Assembly (NCBI RefSeq): GCF_020539525.1
Contig: NZ_JACDXX010000005.1
Coordinates: 124,001-188,000 of the forward strand
DNA: 64,000 nt
Reading direction: 5' to 3'
Origin: Pseudogemmobacter faecipullorum
GTDB lineage: Bacteria > Pseudomonadota > Alphaproteobacteria > Rhodobacterales > Rhodobacteraceae
A model generated the notes under the pieces. It ran no database searches. It was not told the origin of the DNA and saw nothing but the letters and a program-made list of their open reading frames with translations. Positions 9,365 to 21,297 of the stretch are shown here, piece by piece; position 1 is the first letter of the stretch, and every line of letters starts with the position of its first letter. A program made the position numbers and the translations under genes.

Positions 9365-10297
9365 TTACAGCACCGGGCGGCGGATCGGATTGGTCCAGGC
9401 CCGGCGCCCGGCGGCATCGATCACCACCGCGCGCAGCCAGGGCGTCTCGCCCTGCCATTTCAGCGGCACTGCGGTGCGGGTCATGGCATGGCCATAAACC
9501 TGGTTCGAGCTGGAGCCGAAGCCAAGCGCAATCACCCGCTCGACCGCCGAGCTTTCCACCACCAGCTGCTCGCCATCAAAATAGAAATCACGGATTTCCG
9601 GCCCCTGGCTGGAATAGAAGTCACCGCGTTTCAGCGCCGCCAGCAGCGCCTCGGGCGTGTTCTCTCGCGCGCGCACCATGACCCAGCCGCCGAAATGATC
9701 GGGGTCAAACAGATGCGCATCATCCGTGGCGATCAGCGAGACATCGCGCCCCTCAGAGATCAGCAGATCCGCAATCGCCGCACCATCACCGCGATCTGCG
9801 CCGACAGCGGAGGAATGGTTATAAATTTCAACGGCATGGGCGGCAGTGATCGAACGTGCATCCTGCAGGCTCATGCCCGACCACTGCGGATGGGCAATGG
9901 CGACAAAGGCCCCGGCCTCGGCCGCCAGACGGGCGATTTCGGGGCCTGACATCTGCTCTGCATCGGCGCGGAAACCCGCGGCACCGATCCGGGGAAAATC
10001 CAGGGGCAGGCCAACGGCGAGGATATGCCAGAGCTCGCCATTCTCCATCGCGCCCGAATGCAGCTCGGCCCCGATAAGCGTGGTGAAATCCGCGCTGCGC
10101 CAGGCGCGGCTGTCGATCAGCGGATAGTCGTAATGGCCGACGTAATGATCAGTAATCGCAAGAAAATCATAGCCCTGGGCGCGGTAGCGGCGGCAGACCT
10201 CATCGGGCTCCAACGCGCCATCCGAGCGGTTGGAATGGGTATGCAGATTGCCGCGCCAGAAACGGCCGGGCGCTGAAAAAGCAGATTGGCGGATCAT
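9365..10297 (-). CDS. PHP-domain metal-dependent hydrolase (CehA/McbA-like)
   Basis: A 310-residue protein with the metal-binding motifs of the PHP phosphoesterase family: NLHTHSNRSDG near the N terminus, AITDHYVG, AIAHPQW and TDDAHLF. Members hydrolyse phosphoesters or related bonds using two or three metal ions. The ATG at 10295-10297 is preferred because GAGGGAG precedes it; a TTG 18 bases upstream would place that site inside the coding region. It is convergent with the LysR gene and stands alone. The substrate is unknown. Confidence 0.8.
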   Translation of the reverse strand: MIRQSAFSAPGRFWRGNLHTHSNRSDGALEPDEVCRRYRAQGYDFLAITDHYVGHYDYPLIDSRAWRSADFTTLIGAELHSGAMENGELWHILAVGLPLDFPRIGAAGFRADAEQMSGPEIARLAAEAGAFVAIAHPQWSGMSLQDARSITAAHAVEIYNHSSAVGADRGDGAAIADLLISEGRDVSLIATDDAHLFDPDHFGGWVMVRARENTPEALLAALKRGDFYSSQGPEIRDFYFDGEQLVVESSAVERVIALGFGSSSNQVYGHAMTRTAVPLKWQGETPWLRAVVIDAAGRRAWTNPIRRPVL

Positions 10298-10426
10298 TCC
10301 CACTCCCTCGGGCAAAAGACCCGGTCCGGCGACCGGGCCATAAAGACACGAGGGTAACTATGGCCCATGTCAGCCAGGTGACAAAGCCCGGGCTGCGACA
10401 TGCGGTGTCGGATTTACCACAGGGCT

Positions 10427-13400
10427 TTACCACCCGGCGCGCGATGAGCCTGGCCGCAGCGTGCCGGTGGCGGCAATGGCGCGCAACAGATCCAGCGCGC
10501 CCTCTGCCGGGGCCCCGGCATCATCCCCCTCCGCACCATCAGAGGCCTGCCCCGCCGCGCCGGGCGCGGGCCGCGGTGCCAGATCGGCGCGGTCTAGATA
10601 GGAGACAGCAAGATCGCGGAAGATGAAATCAAGCACCGCCCCGGCCCCGGCTGCATCCGAGCCGCCCGGCCCGCCCTGCCCGGCCGGACGCACGAAGGCA
10701 TCGACGAATTCCTCAAGCGGCACGCCATATTGCAGCCCGGTTGAGACCGCGATGGCGAAATGGCTCATCATGGCGCGCAAAGCATCGCCTTCAGCCCCCA
10801 TGGTGATGAAAAGCTCACCCGGGCGGCCATCTTCATATTCACCGCTGCGCAGCCAGACTTTATGGCCGCCGATCCGGGCCTTGCGGGTATAGCCCTTGCG
10901 CCGCGACGGCAGGCTTTCGCGCGCCGAACGGCCCGGTGGCGGGGCGAGAGTACTCAGCCGCCCGGCCAGCACCCGCGCCCGTTCGGGCAGGGATACCACC
11001 CGGTCACTGTCCTGGGGATCCAGCCCGGCAAGCAGGTCGCGCGCCAGCGGATGCGAGAGTTTCGAGCCCTCGCGGTAGAAGCTGATCCCCTTCAGCCCCA
11101 GATCATGCGCCAGAGCGACGGCGGCGAGCAAAGCCGCGATGGTGATCTGATGCGGCAGGGTGATGATCCGGCCGATCCCGCCCGACAGGAAGGGCTGGGC
11201 CGCCGCCATCATGCGCAGCTGGCTCTCGATACTCAAAGCCGGGCGGCCGCTGGCGCCGCAGCTCATGGCGCAGTCAAACACTTGCAGATCGCTGTCGCGC
11301 AGCCCTGGTGCCCCGGCGATGGTCAGATGGCCGCAGATATGGGCGCTGGCGGCGGCGATCTCGGGGCCAGAGAAGCCAAGATGGGCCAGGAGGTCAAATC
11401 CCGGATCCTGCAGCGCTGCGGAGGGCATAGCGAGATGGTCAAGGCAGAAGGCCTCGCCCAGCACCCAGGGGGTGAAAATGAAGCGCAGATCATAGCAGCC
11501 CGGCAAAGCCGCCTCGAGCCGGGCCAGCTCATCAGGGCCAAAGCCGAGCCGGCACAGGCTGGCGTGATTGATGTAAGGCGCTTCGCGCAGGGTCTGGCTG
11601 CCAAGCGCATAGGCACGGATCGCGGCAATCTCATCGCCGGAATAGCCAAGCGCCCCAAGCCCGGCGCTGACCGAAGGGTTCAGGCCGCGCAAGGCGCCGC
11701 CGCCGCCCCGGGCGTAATATTTCACCTGGGCAGAATCGGGCTCGATGCCGGTGGTTTCGCAATCCATCAGCAGGCTGATCGCGCCCGAGGGGCCGATCGC
11801 GCTGACCTGGGCATTGCGAAAACCATGCGCCGCCCCTGCCGCCACCACCTGGTCCCAGAGGCTGCGCGCCAGGGCGGCAAGGCCGGGATCGGGGCAATCG
11901 GCCGCAGAAAGCACCGGCGGCTGCGGCTGGGAGCCATCGCCCGCCAGGCCATACGCGGCGGCGCGGTGGCGAGCGATCACCGCCAGCATGGAAGCGCGAT
12001 TGGCGTCAAAGCCACGGAAAGCACCCAGTTTTGCCGCCAGTTCCGCCGAGGTCAGATAGGCCTGGCCGGTCAGAACCGCCGTCAGCGCTGCACAGAAAGA
12101 GCGCCCCTGCGCGGAATCGTAGGCCAGCCCCATGCGCATCAGCAGCGCGCCGAGATTGGTAAAGCCAAGGCCGAGCGGACGGAAATCAGCGATCTGCGCC
12201 GCGCTTTCCGGCGAGGGCGCCGCCGAAAGCGTGGTCGAGATTTCCAGCACCAGGGTCCAGAGCCGCACTGCATGGGCAAAGCCTGGCGCATCAAACTGAC
12301 CGGCGCGCAGGAAAGCGGCAAGGTTCAGCCCGGCCTGCAAAGCCCCGGTCTCGGCAAGAAAGAGATGGTCCCCCATCGGCGTCGCCGCGCCAATCGCCCC
12401 GCTTTCGGGGCAGGTATGCCAGGCATCGATCTGGCCCTGGAAGAGCAGGCTCTGATCGCCGCAGGACCATACGGCCTCGCCGATCTCCTGCCAGCGCTCA
12501 GCCGCCGCGCCGCCTTTGGCCCGGGCCGCGAGAAAGGCCGGATCAAGGCGCAGCGCCAGGCTGACATCGCGCCCCGCCACCTGATCCCAAAGCTCGGAAT
12601 CCCAATCCTGCTCCCAGCCGGGGAAGCTGAGGCTGGTAAAGCCCTGGGCGGCATAATCCAGCGCCCGGGCAATATAGGCCTCGGGGATATAGGCGCGTTC
12701 AGCGGCGCGCAAAGCCGCCTGCAAAGCCGGGTTGCGGGCCGGATCCGCGGCCGCAACTGCCCCGGCAGCACCGCCTTCCTCTGCCTCGCCCGCACCCGTC
12801 GCGGCCCCCGTCGTCGTCGCCGTCGCCACTGCGGCAAGGATCGCATTCAGCCCCGCCTCGATCGCCTTTGAGCCAGCAATCAGGCTGGCCGCTTTCTGCT
12901 CTTCGCGCAGCTTCCAGCCGATCAGGGCCCCGGCCCAGTCATGGCTGATGGCGCAGGCCAGCTGCATCGCCCGGCGCGGCCGGTCGGTGCCGCGCGGCAG
13001 CACCGCCCCGACCCGGCGCAGCACTGCCATCGGATCTTTATGCGCGGAAATATCAACGCCGCTCGCCAGGGCTGTGGCCTGGCTCAGCCCCTCCGGCGCG
13101 GCGCTGCTGCGGATCATCGCCTGATAGAGCATGGGCTGGCCCGGAGCCGCCGGGCGGCTTTCGCCGCTGCAGGGACCAGCGGCAAAGCCCGCCGCCTCGC
13201 CCGCGCCGATCCCATAGGCCCACCACAGCCCGGTGGCCGCCCATTGCGGCGCGGCAGGCGCGGCCATCTGGCGCGCCAGCATATAGCGGATCTCATCCTG
13301 GAAGATGCGCGCCTCGGCCGCATCAGCGAAAAGTCCCAGATGCCAGCCCTGCCAGCTCCAGGCCCCGGCGAGGCGGTCAAACACCTGGGCGGCGGTGCTT

Positions 13401-13708
13401 TCACAGGTATAGCGCGCCGCTGCGGGCAATTGCGCCAGCGCCGCCTCATCCGCGACCGAGCGCCAGAGGAAGTCGGGCACGCCCGGTTCAGGCACCGGCT
13501 TCAGTGCCACCGGCACCGCATTGCGGCAGAAGAAGCGCTGCGCCAGCATATCGGCGGCAGACTGGCTCCAGCTGTCGGGCACCTCGACCGAGTCGCTCTC
13601 AAAACTGCAAAGGCCCGAAGGCGCATAATGGGCGATACGGCGGGTCACGAAACTGATGCCGGCCAGCGGCATTGCGGTCCCTTCGGTGAACATACGATCC
13701 AGCTTCAC
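10427..13708 (-). CDS. Degenerate class II (B12-type) ribonucleotide reductase-like protein with TSCPD domain, predicted inactive
   Basis: A 1093-residue protein that follows the large alphaproteobacterial NrdJ along most of its length: EVPDSWSQSAADMLAQRFF, WRSVADEAAL, DAWHTCPESG, LRMMAAAQPF and the C-terminal TSCPD block SRRKGYTRKARIGGHKVWL. Active-site positions are changed. The first redox cysteine (ACFIQ in NrdJ) reads PMLYQ, with Met at 13130-13132. The radical motif NPCSE reads TPMGD, with Met at 12374-12376. The second redox cysteine is Ala. The GTGSNFS glycine loop and the C-terminal CxxC tail are missing. Reductase activity is therefore not expected; a regulatory or binding role is possible. 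GTG at 13706-13708 fits the family N terminus (KLDRMFTEG). The frame is intact, so it is maintained rather than a decaying pseudogene. Confidence 0.85.
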   Translation of the reverse strand: MKLDRMFTEGTAMPLAGISFVTRRIAHYAPSGLCSFESDSVEVPDSWSQSAADMLAQRFFCRNAVPVALKPVPEPGVPDFLWRSVADEAALAQLPAAARYTCESTAAQVFDRLAGAWSWQGWHLGLFADAAEARIFQDEIRYMLARQMAAPAAPQWAATGLWWAYGIGAGEAAGFAAGPCSGESRPAAPGQPMLYQAMIRSSAAPEGLSQATALASGVDISAHKDPMAVLRRVGAVLPRGTDRPRRAMQLACAISHDWAGALIGWKLREEQKAASLIAGSKAIEAGLNAILAAVATATTTGAATGAGEAEEGGAAGAVAAADPARNPALQAALRAAERAYIPEAYIARALDYAAQGFTSLSFPGWEQDWDSELWDQVAGRDVSLALRLDPAFLAARAKGGAAAERWQEIGEAVWSCGDQSLLFQGQIDAWHTCPESGAIGAATPMGDHLFLAETGALQAGLNLAAFLRAGQFDAPGFAHAVRLWTLVLEISTTLSAAPSPESAAQIADFRPLGLGFTNLGALLMRMGLAYDSAQGRSFCAALTAVLTGQAYLTSAELAAKLGAFRGFDANRASMLAVIARHRAAAYGLAGDGSQPQPPVLSAADCPDPGLAALARSLWDQVVAAGAAHGFRNAQVSAIGPSGAISLLMDCETTGIEPDSAQVKYYARGGGGALRGLNPSVSAGLGALGYSGDEIAAIRAYALGSQTLREAPYINHASLCRLGFGPDELARLEAALPGCYDLRFIFTPWVLGEAFCLDHLAMPSAALQDPGFDLLAHLGFSGPEIAAASAHICGHLTIAGAPGLRDSDLQVFDCAMSCGASGRPALSIESQLRMMAAAQPFLSGGIGRIITLPHQITIAALLAAVALAHDLGLKGISFYREGSKLSHPLARDLLAGLDPQDSDRVVSLPERARVLAGRLSTLAPPPGRSARESLPSRRKGYTRKARIGGHKVWLRSGEYEDGRPGELFITMGAEGDALRAMMSHFAIAVSTGLQYGVPLEEFVDAFVRPAGQGGPGGSDAAGAGAVLDFIFRDLAVSYLDRADLAPRPAPGAAGQASDGAEGDDAGAPAEGALDLLRAIAATGTLRPGSSRAGW

Positions 13709-14199
13709 GGCCTGTGCCCTCACACCACGCGGGTCGCGGCCCTGCCGGCCAGTCTTTTCCCGCAAAATCTGCCCCCCGGGAAACGCGCCCGGGTCCCCCT
13801 TCTGAAGGCGCGGGGCAAAAGGTTTCAACCGGATTTCCACATCCCGCCTGTCGATTTTTTCCCTGCTTTTGCTGATAAAAACCGCCATTTCGCCACATCC
13901 GGGCGGCCCGGGCTGTGGGGAAGCCTGTGGATGAATTGGGGGGCTTTTTCGCCCCGCCCGGCAAGGAGCCCCTCCTCACCCAGACTGGGGCTGCGCGTCC
14001 CGGTAAAAGCAGCATTTCCCGCAATGCGCCGGATTTTATGCCCCGCTGTGGACAAAATCCCGGCGCGGCGCGGCAGAGACCGCCTCGGCACTGTTGCCAA
14101 ATTATCTCAAATATCGGCGGATTTCCGCCTGGAAACCTCGCTTTCCCCTGCGCCAGGAAAGGGCTATGTCCGGGATAAAACCCGAACAGGCATAAAATC
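13709..14199. other. Gene-free region upstream of the reductase-like gene and the DMT transporter
   Basis: Divergent intergenic stretch of 491 bases. I see no coding potential on either strand. It contains two TGTGGA-type nonamers that each differ at one base from the DnaA box core (TGTGGATGA near 13926 and TGTGGACAA near 14047). Ribonucleotide reductase genes in some bacteria are under DnaA control, but no binding can be claimed here. Promoters for both flanking genes must lie in it. Confidence 0.4.
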
Positions 14200-15108
14200 A
14201 TGACCGCGCCCGCCCAGAATGAGAATCGCAAAGCTGCGATAATGATGATCGGCGCGATGGGCGCTTTTGCTTTTGAGGATCTGTTCCTGAAACAGGCGGC
14301 AGGCACGATGCCGCCCGGCCAGGTGCTGGTGATGAACGGGCTGATCGGCGGCTTTACCTTCGTCGCCCTTGCCTTCCGCAACCGCGAGCCGGTGTTCTCA
14401 CTGCGCGCCCTGCGCGGCATAGCGCTGGTGCGCAACCTCGCCGAGGCCGTTGCCGCCTATACCTATCTCTATGCGCTGGCCGTGGTGCCGCTGGCCCTGG
14501 TGGCGGCGCTGTTGCAGGCCACGCCGCTGGTGGTGACGGCGGGCGCGGCTTTGTTTCTGGGCGAAACCGTGGGCTGGCGGCGCTGGAGCGCGATCATTGC
14601 CGGTTTCATCGGCGTGCTGATCATTCTCGACCCCTGGAGCTCTGGCTTCAGCCTGACCAGCATCGCCTTGCTGTTCTCGGTCGCCGCCCTCGCCCTGCGC
14701 GATCTGGTCACCCGCCGCCTGCCCGCTGATCTCGGCACGATGTCGGTCTCGGCCTGGGGCGTGCTGGCCAGCGTGCCCGCCGGTTTCGCGCTGATGTGGA
14801 CCCATGGCACCTCTTTTGCCTGGCTCGATGGCGCGAGCTGGACACTGCTGCTCTCGGCGGTCTGTTTCGGGGTGATCGGCTATTATATGGTGATCGAGGC
14901 GATGCGGATCGGTGAGGTCTCAGCCGTCGCCCCCTTCCGCTATTCGCGCCTCGTCTTTGCGGTGATCCTGGCGATGATTTTCCTCGGCGAAAGCCTGACG
15001 CTGAATGTGATCATCGGCTCGGCCGTGGTCATCCTTTCGGGGGTTTACATGTTCGCCCGGGCAAGAATTCGCAAAGCAAGGCTTCCCGAGGAAGCTTTAC
15101 CCCGCTAA
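14200..15108 (+). CDS. DMT-superfamily (EamA) membrane transporter
   Basis: A 302-residue integral membrane protein with about ten hydrophobic segments arranged as two EamA repeats, the pattern of drug/metabolite exporters. The first repeat covers roughly residues 10-140 and the second 150-285. The tail is basic (ARARIRKARL), consistent with a cytoplasmic C terminus. The substrate cannot be predicted. It stands alone, 63 bases before enolase on the same strand, and could be co-transcribed with it. Confidence 0.88.
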   Translation: MTAPAQNENRKAAIMMIGAMGAFAFEDLFLKQAAGTMPPGQVLVMNGLIGGFTFVALAFRNREPVFSLRALRGIALVRNLAEAVAAYTYLYALAVVPLALVAALLQATPLVVTAGAALFLGETVGWRRWSAIIAGFIGVLIILDPWSSGFSLTSIALLFSVAALALRDLVTRRLPADLGTMSVSAWGVLASVPAGFALMWTHGTSFAWLDGASWTLLLSAVCFGVIGYYMVIEAMRIGEVSAVAPFRYSRLVFAVILAMIFLGESLTLNVIIGSAVVILSGVYMFARARIRKARLPEEALPR

Positions 15109-16446
<1,338 letters not shown>

Positions 16447-16500
16447 GTGACAAAGCGGCGGCCCCAGGGTCGCCGCTCTTCTTTCCAGAGGTTACATCCG

Positions 16501-17295
16501 ATGTCCTATCCCGACCGCCCCGAGGCCGCCTGGGTCAATTATATGACCCTGCTGGCCGATGCGCCGGCCATGCTGACGGTCGACAGCTCCTGGATTGAGG
16601 CGCTCGGGCATGGCAATGCCGAAACCATGCTCTGCGTCGAGGTGACGATGAAGCAGCAAGGCGAGGCCGAGATCGTCTCACGCGATGAGCTGCCGGCTTT
16701 GCAGGAGCTGGCCGAAAGCCTCGAGGGCGAGCTGCAGCCCGATTATGCCCATCTCGTCGCGCGCAGCTATGGCGACGGCAGAATGGTGCTCTACCTCTAT
16801 ACCACCGATCCTGATGCGGTGATGAAAGACCTTGAGCCGGTGATTGACGAGACCGATTACGAGGTCACGAAAGCGGAATTCCAGGACCCGGACTGGGAGT
16901 TCTATCAGGAGACGCTGTTTCCCGATGATATCGTCTGGCAGAATATCAGCAATGAACAGATCCTCGCCCAGCTTGAAGAGCATGAGGATCGTGGCGACCA
17001 GCCGCGGCTGATCACCCATGCCGCCGATTTCCCCGACCGTGATCTGGCCGGAGAATATGCCCGCCAGCTGGGCGAGCTGGGCCATGAGATCACCGAATTT
17101 ACCGACAGCGGCTCGGAGGATTTCCCCTGCCGTGTGTTGTCCGGACGCGAGGATGAGCCGCGCGGCATCAATGATATCACCACGCCGCTGATCCTGATCG
17201 CCCGCGATTGCGGCGGCGCCTATGCCGGATGGACCACCGCCGTGGTGGTCTCGGATCCCGAAGAGGATGAGGAAGACGAGGAAGAGGCGTGGTAA
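16501..17295 (+). CDS. DUF695 plus RraB-like (RNase E regulator-like) protein
   Basis: A 264-residue acidic cytosolic protein. The N-terminal half (to about residue 130) looks like DUF695; the C-terminal half (PRLITHAADFPDRDLAGEYA onward) resembles the RraB/DUF1260 fold, whose E. coli member inhibits RNase E. The tail is very acidic (EEDEEDEEEAW). I start it at ATG 16501; an in-frame upstream extension overlaps the enolase stop and is less likely. It directly follows enolase and is probably in one transcript with it. The TAA stop lies inside the terminal repeat of the neighbouring IS element, so the natural C terminus may have been altered. Confidence 0.75.
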   Translation: MSYPDRPEAAWVNYMTLLADAPAMLTVDSSWIEALGHGNAETMLCVEVTMKQQGEAEIVSRDELPALQELAESLEGELQPDYAHLVARSYGDGRMVLYLYTTDPDAVMKDLEPVIDETDYEVTKAEFQDPDWEFYQETLFPDDIVWQNISNEQILAQLEEHEDRGDQPRLITHAADFPDRDLAGEYARQLGELGHEITEFTDSGSEDFPCRVLSGREDEPRGINDITTPLILIARDCGGAYAGWTTAVVVSDPEEDEEDEEEAW

Positions 17296-17329
17296 TCCTC
17301 CCCGTTTTAACGGGTTGCAGAAGCAGACT

Positions 17330-17760
17330 TCAGGCAGTCATCTGTAGTTTCCGGGCGGGTGTGATGCCGCCGATACCCATGTTTGGGCGCTCATTGTTGT
17401 AAGTCCATAGCCAGTCGGTTGCGATCCGCTGCGCCTCCTCGATGGTTTCAAAGATGTAGCGGTCCAGCCATTCATGCCGGACCGTTCTGTTGTATCGTTC
17501 GACATAAGCGTTCTGCTGGGACTTTCCGGGCCGGATATTGTTCAGGGCGATGCCCTGCTTTTCGGCCCGGATCATCAGCGTAGAGCTGATGTATTCAGGA
17601 CCATTATCCACTCGTATCGCCCGAGGTTTACCGCGCCACTCGATGATCCGGTTCAGCGCCCGGACGACCCGCTCGGCCGGGCGCGAGAAGTCGACCTCGA
17701 TGCGAAGCCTTCGCGGCTGAAGTCGTCCGGCACGTTTAGCAGCCGGAACTGGCGGCCATC
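17330..17760 (-). pseudogene. IS3 transposase OrfB, 3' fragment with frameshift
   Basis: Encodes the C-terminal part of a DDE transposase. DGRQFRLLNVPDDFSREG is in one frame, and the stretch from IEVDFSRPAERVVRALN through VDNGPEY, NAYVERYNRTVRHEW and NNERPNMGIGG is in another. A frameshift near 17700 separates them. The start of OrfB and its first catalytic aspartate are missing. The DNGPEY motif supplies the second Asp and the ENAYVE-like NAYVERYN region the Glu. Confidence 0.85.
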
Positions 17761-17762
17761 GG

Positions 17763-17942
17763 TCACTCGAACCGGTGGCGTTCGCGTGGCCCGACATCCA
17801 TGCCACCATATTTCGAGCGCCACTGGTAGAAGCTCGCTGTGCTGATCCCATGCTGCCGGCAAAGCTCAGGCACGCCAATACCGCTTTCGGCCTGACGAAG
17901 CACAGCCATGATCCGCAGTTCCGTGAAACGGCTCTTTCTCAT
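17763..17942 (-). pseudogene. IS3 transposase OrfA, 5' fragment
   Basis: Fifty-nine codons starting at ATG 17940-17942. They encode the helix-turn-helix part of an IS3 OrfA (MRKSRFTELRIMAVLRQAES, then VPELCRQHGISTASFYQWRS). After KYGGMDVGPRER the normal leucine-zipper part is absent and a stop follows at once, marking the internal deletion junction with OrfB. Confidence 0.85.
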
Positions 17943-17955
17943 TCGAATCTCCTCA

Positions 17956-17997
17956 GCTCACGGCTCACGGCTCACGGCTCACGGCTCACGGCTCACG
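17956..17997. repeat. Six tandem copies of GCTCACG
   Basis: A perfect 7-bp tandem repeat, six units, located between the OrfA start codon and the right terminal repeat of the IS element. It lies in the element's leader, so copy number could affect transposase expression in an intact copy. It is probably a replication-slippage product. Confidence 0.95.
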
Positions 17998-18298
17998 AGA
18001 AAATCCTACTTATGCAGCACCTTAACCATGGGGAGGATTACCGCACTTCATTCGCTCGAATCCACTCCGAGAGGGATTCCTGAATGTATCGCACCGGCTT
18101 TCCCGGAACGAAGGGAACTTCTCGCAGGTAACGCAGGCTTGCCAGCCTTGTCCGACTAATCTTCAGGAAGCGCGCGGGGCAGGATCGTATTCATGTGGAG
18201 GAAAGGGGGATGGTCGCCCGTGGCGAGAAACGGGTTTGTTTCACGCTTTCGTAATGGTGACGATGCGCCTTTAAGGCCGCTCTTTTTCAGGACATCAA

Positions 18299-18344
18299 AA
18301 TGGTTTTGGCCGCCCTACGCAAAGGCAGGGCAGCCAAAACCATT
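18299..18344. repeat. Long inverted repeat (18-bp arms)
   Basis: Arms AATGGTTTTGGCCGCCCT (18299-18316) and AGGGCAGCCAAAACCATT (18327-18344) pair at 17 of 18 positions around a 10-base loop. There is no T-run after either arm, so it is not a standard terminator. It may be the end of, or a remnant of, a small mobile element. Confidence 0.8.
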
Positions 18345-18603
18345 CGGGTGTGAGCACATGCCAACCGCTCAGAGGTGGCCGAGCACTTTGGGCTGCCAGA
18401 AGATGTAATGAAATAGGTAGCTCAGGAAGGAGCGCCGCAGATGGCCCCGCTGTCGACTGCCTCAGGTTTTGAACGACAGACCAGGCGACAGATGGGCTAT
18501 CGAAGCAGTGCGGGCTGTATCTGCCAGCCCCGCCGTCCGTATCTGCCTGTATCTACCTGTATCTACCTTCGCGCTTTGTTCGCTATAAGTTTCGACCAAA
18601 AGC

Positions 18604-18637
18604 ATTCTCGGGCCAAAACCGGCCCGAGAATTTTCTT
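18604..18637 (-). terminator. Rho-independent terminator of guaB
   Basis: Perfect 11-bp arms ATTCTCGGGCC (18604-18614) and GGCCCGAGAAT (18621-18631) with a six-base loop lie 20 bases beyond the guaB stop. The plus strand continues into TTTCTT. On the minus strand the run after the hairpin is weaker, so it may work in both directions. Confidence 0.75.
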
Positions 18638-18650
18638 AATGATTTCAATA

Positions 18651-21297
<2,647 letters not shown>

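Larger units (their letters stand above)
17291..18042 (-). mobile_element. IS3-family element, internally deleted
   Basis: The element is bounded by 13-bp perfect inverted repeats GGTAATCCTCCCC at 17291-17303 and its complement at 18030-18042, with weaker similarity continuing inward (TGCAGAAG against TGCATAAG). Inside are the start of an OrfA and the end of an OrfB on the minus strand. At about 750 bp it is clearly shorter than intact IS3 elements of about 1.2 kb. No clear target duplication is visible. It is unlikely to move on its own. Confidence 0.85.
18043..18650. other. Gene-free scar between the IS element and guaB
   Basis: About 600 bases with no convincing gene. It contains a strong hairpin (18299-18344), three tandem 10-bp units GTATCT(A/G)CCT at 18539-18568, and a short frame near 18358 reading ANRSEVAEHFGLPEDVMK followed by a stop. 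The last looks like a broken helix-turn-helix protein. Together these suggest remnants of further mobile DNA. Confidence 0.5.

Noticed and set aside
10313-10315. TTG start for the PHP-domain gene
   Set aside because: The GAGGGAG site lies between this TTG and the ATG at 10295-10297, so the ATG is favoured.
10427-13708. Annotating this gene as a functional vitamin B12-dependent ribonucleotide reductase
   Set aside because: All three catalytic cysteines and the radical-site Asn/Glu are replaced and the CxxC tail is missing.
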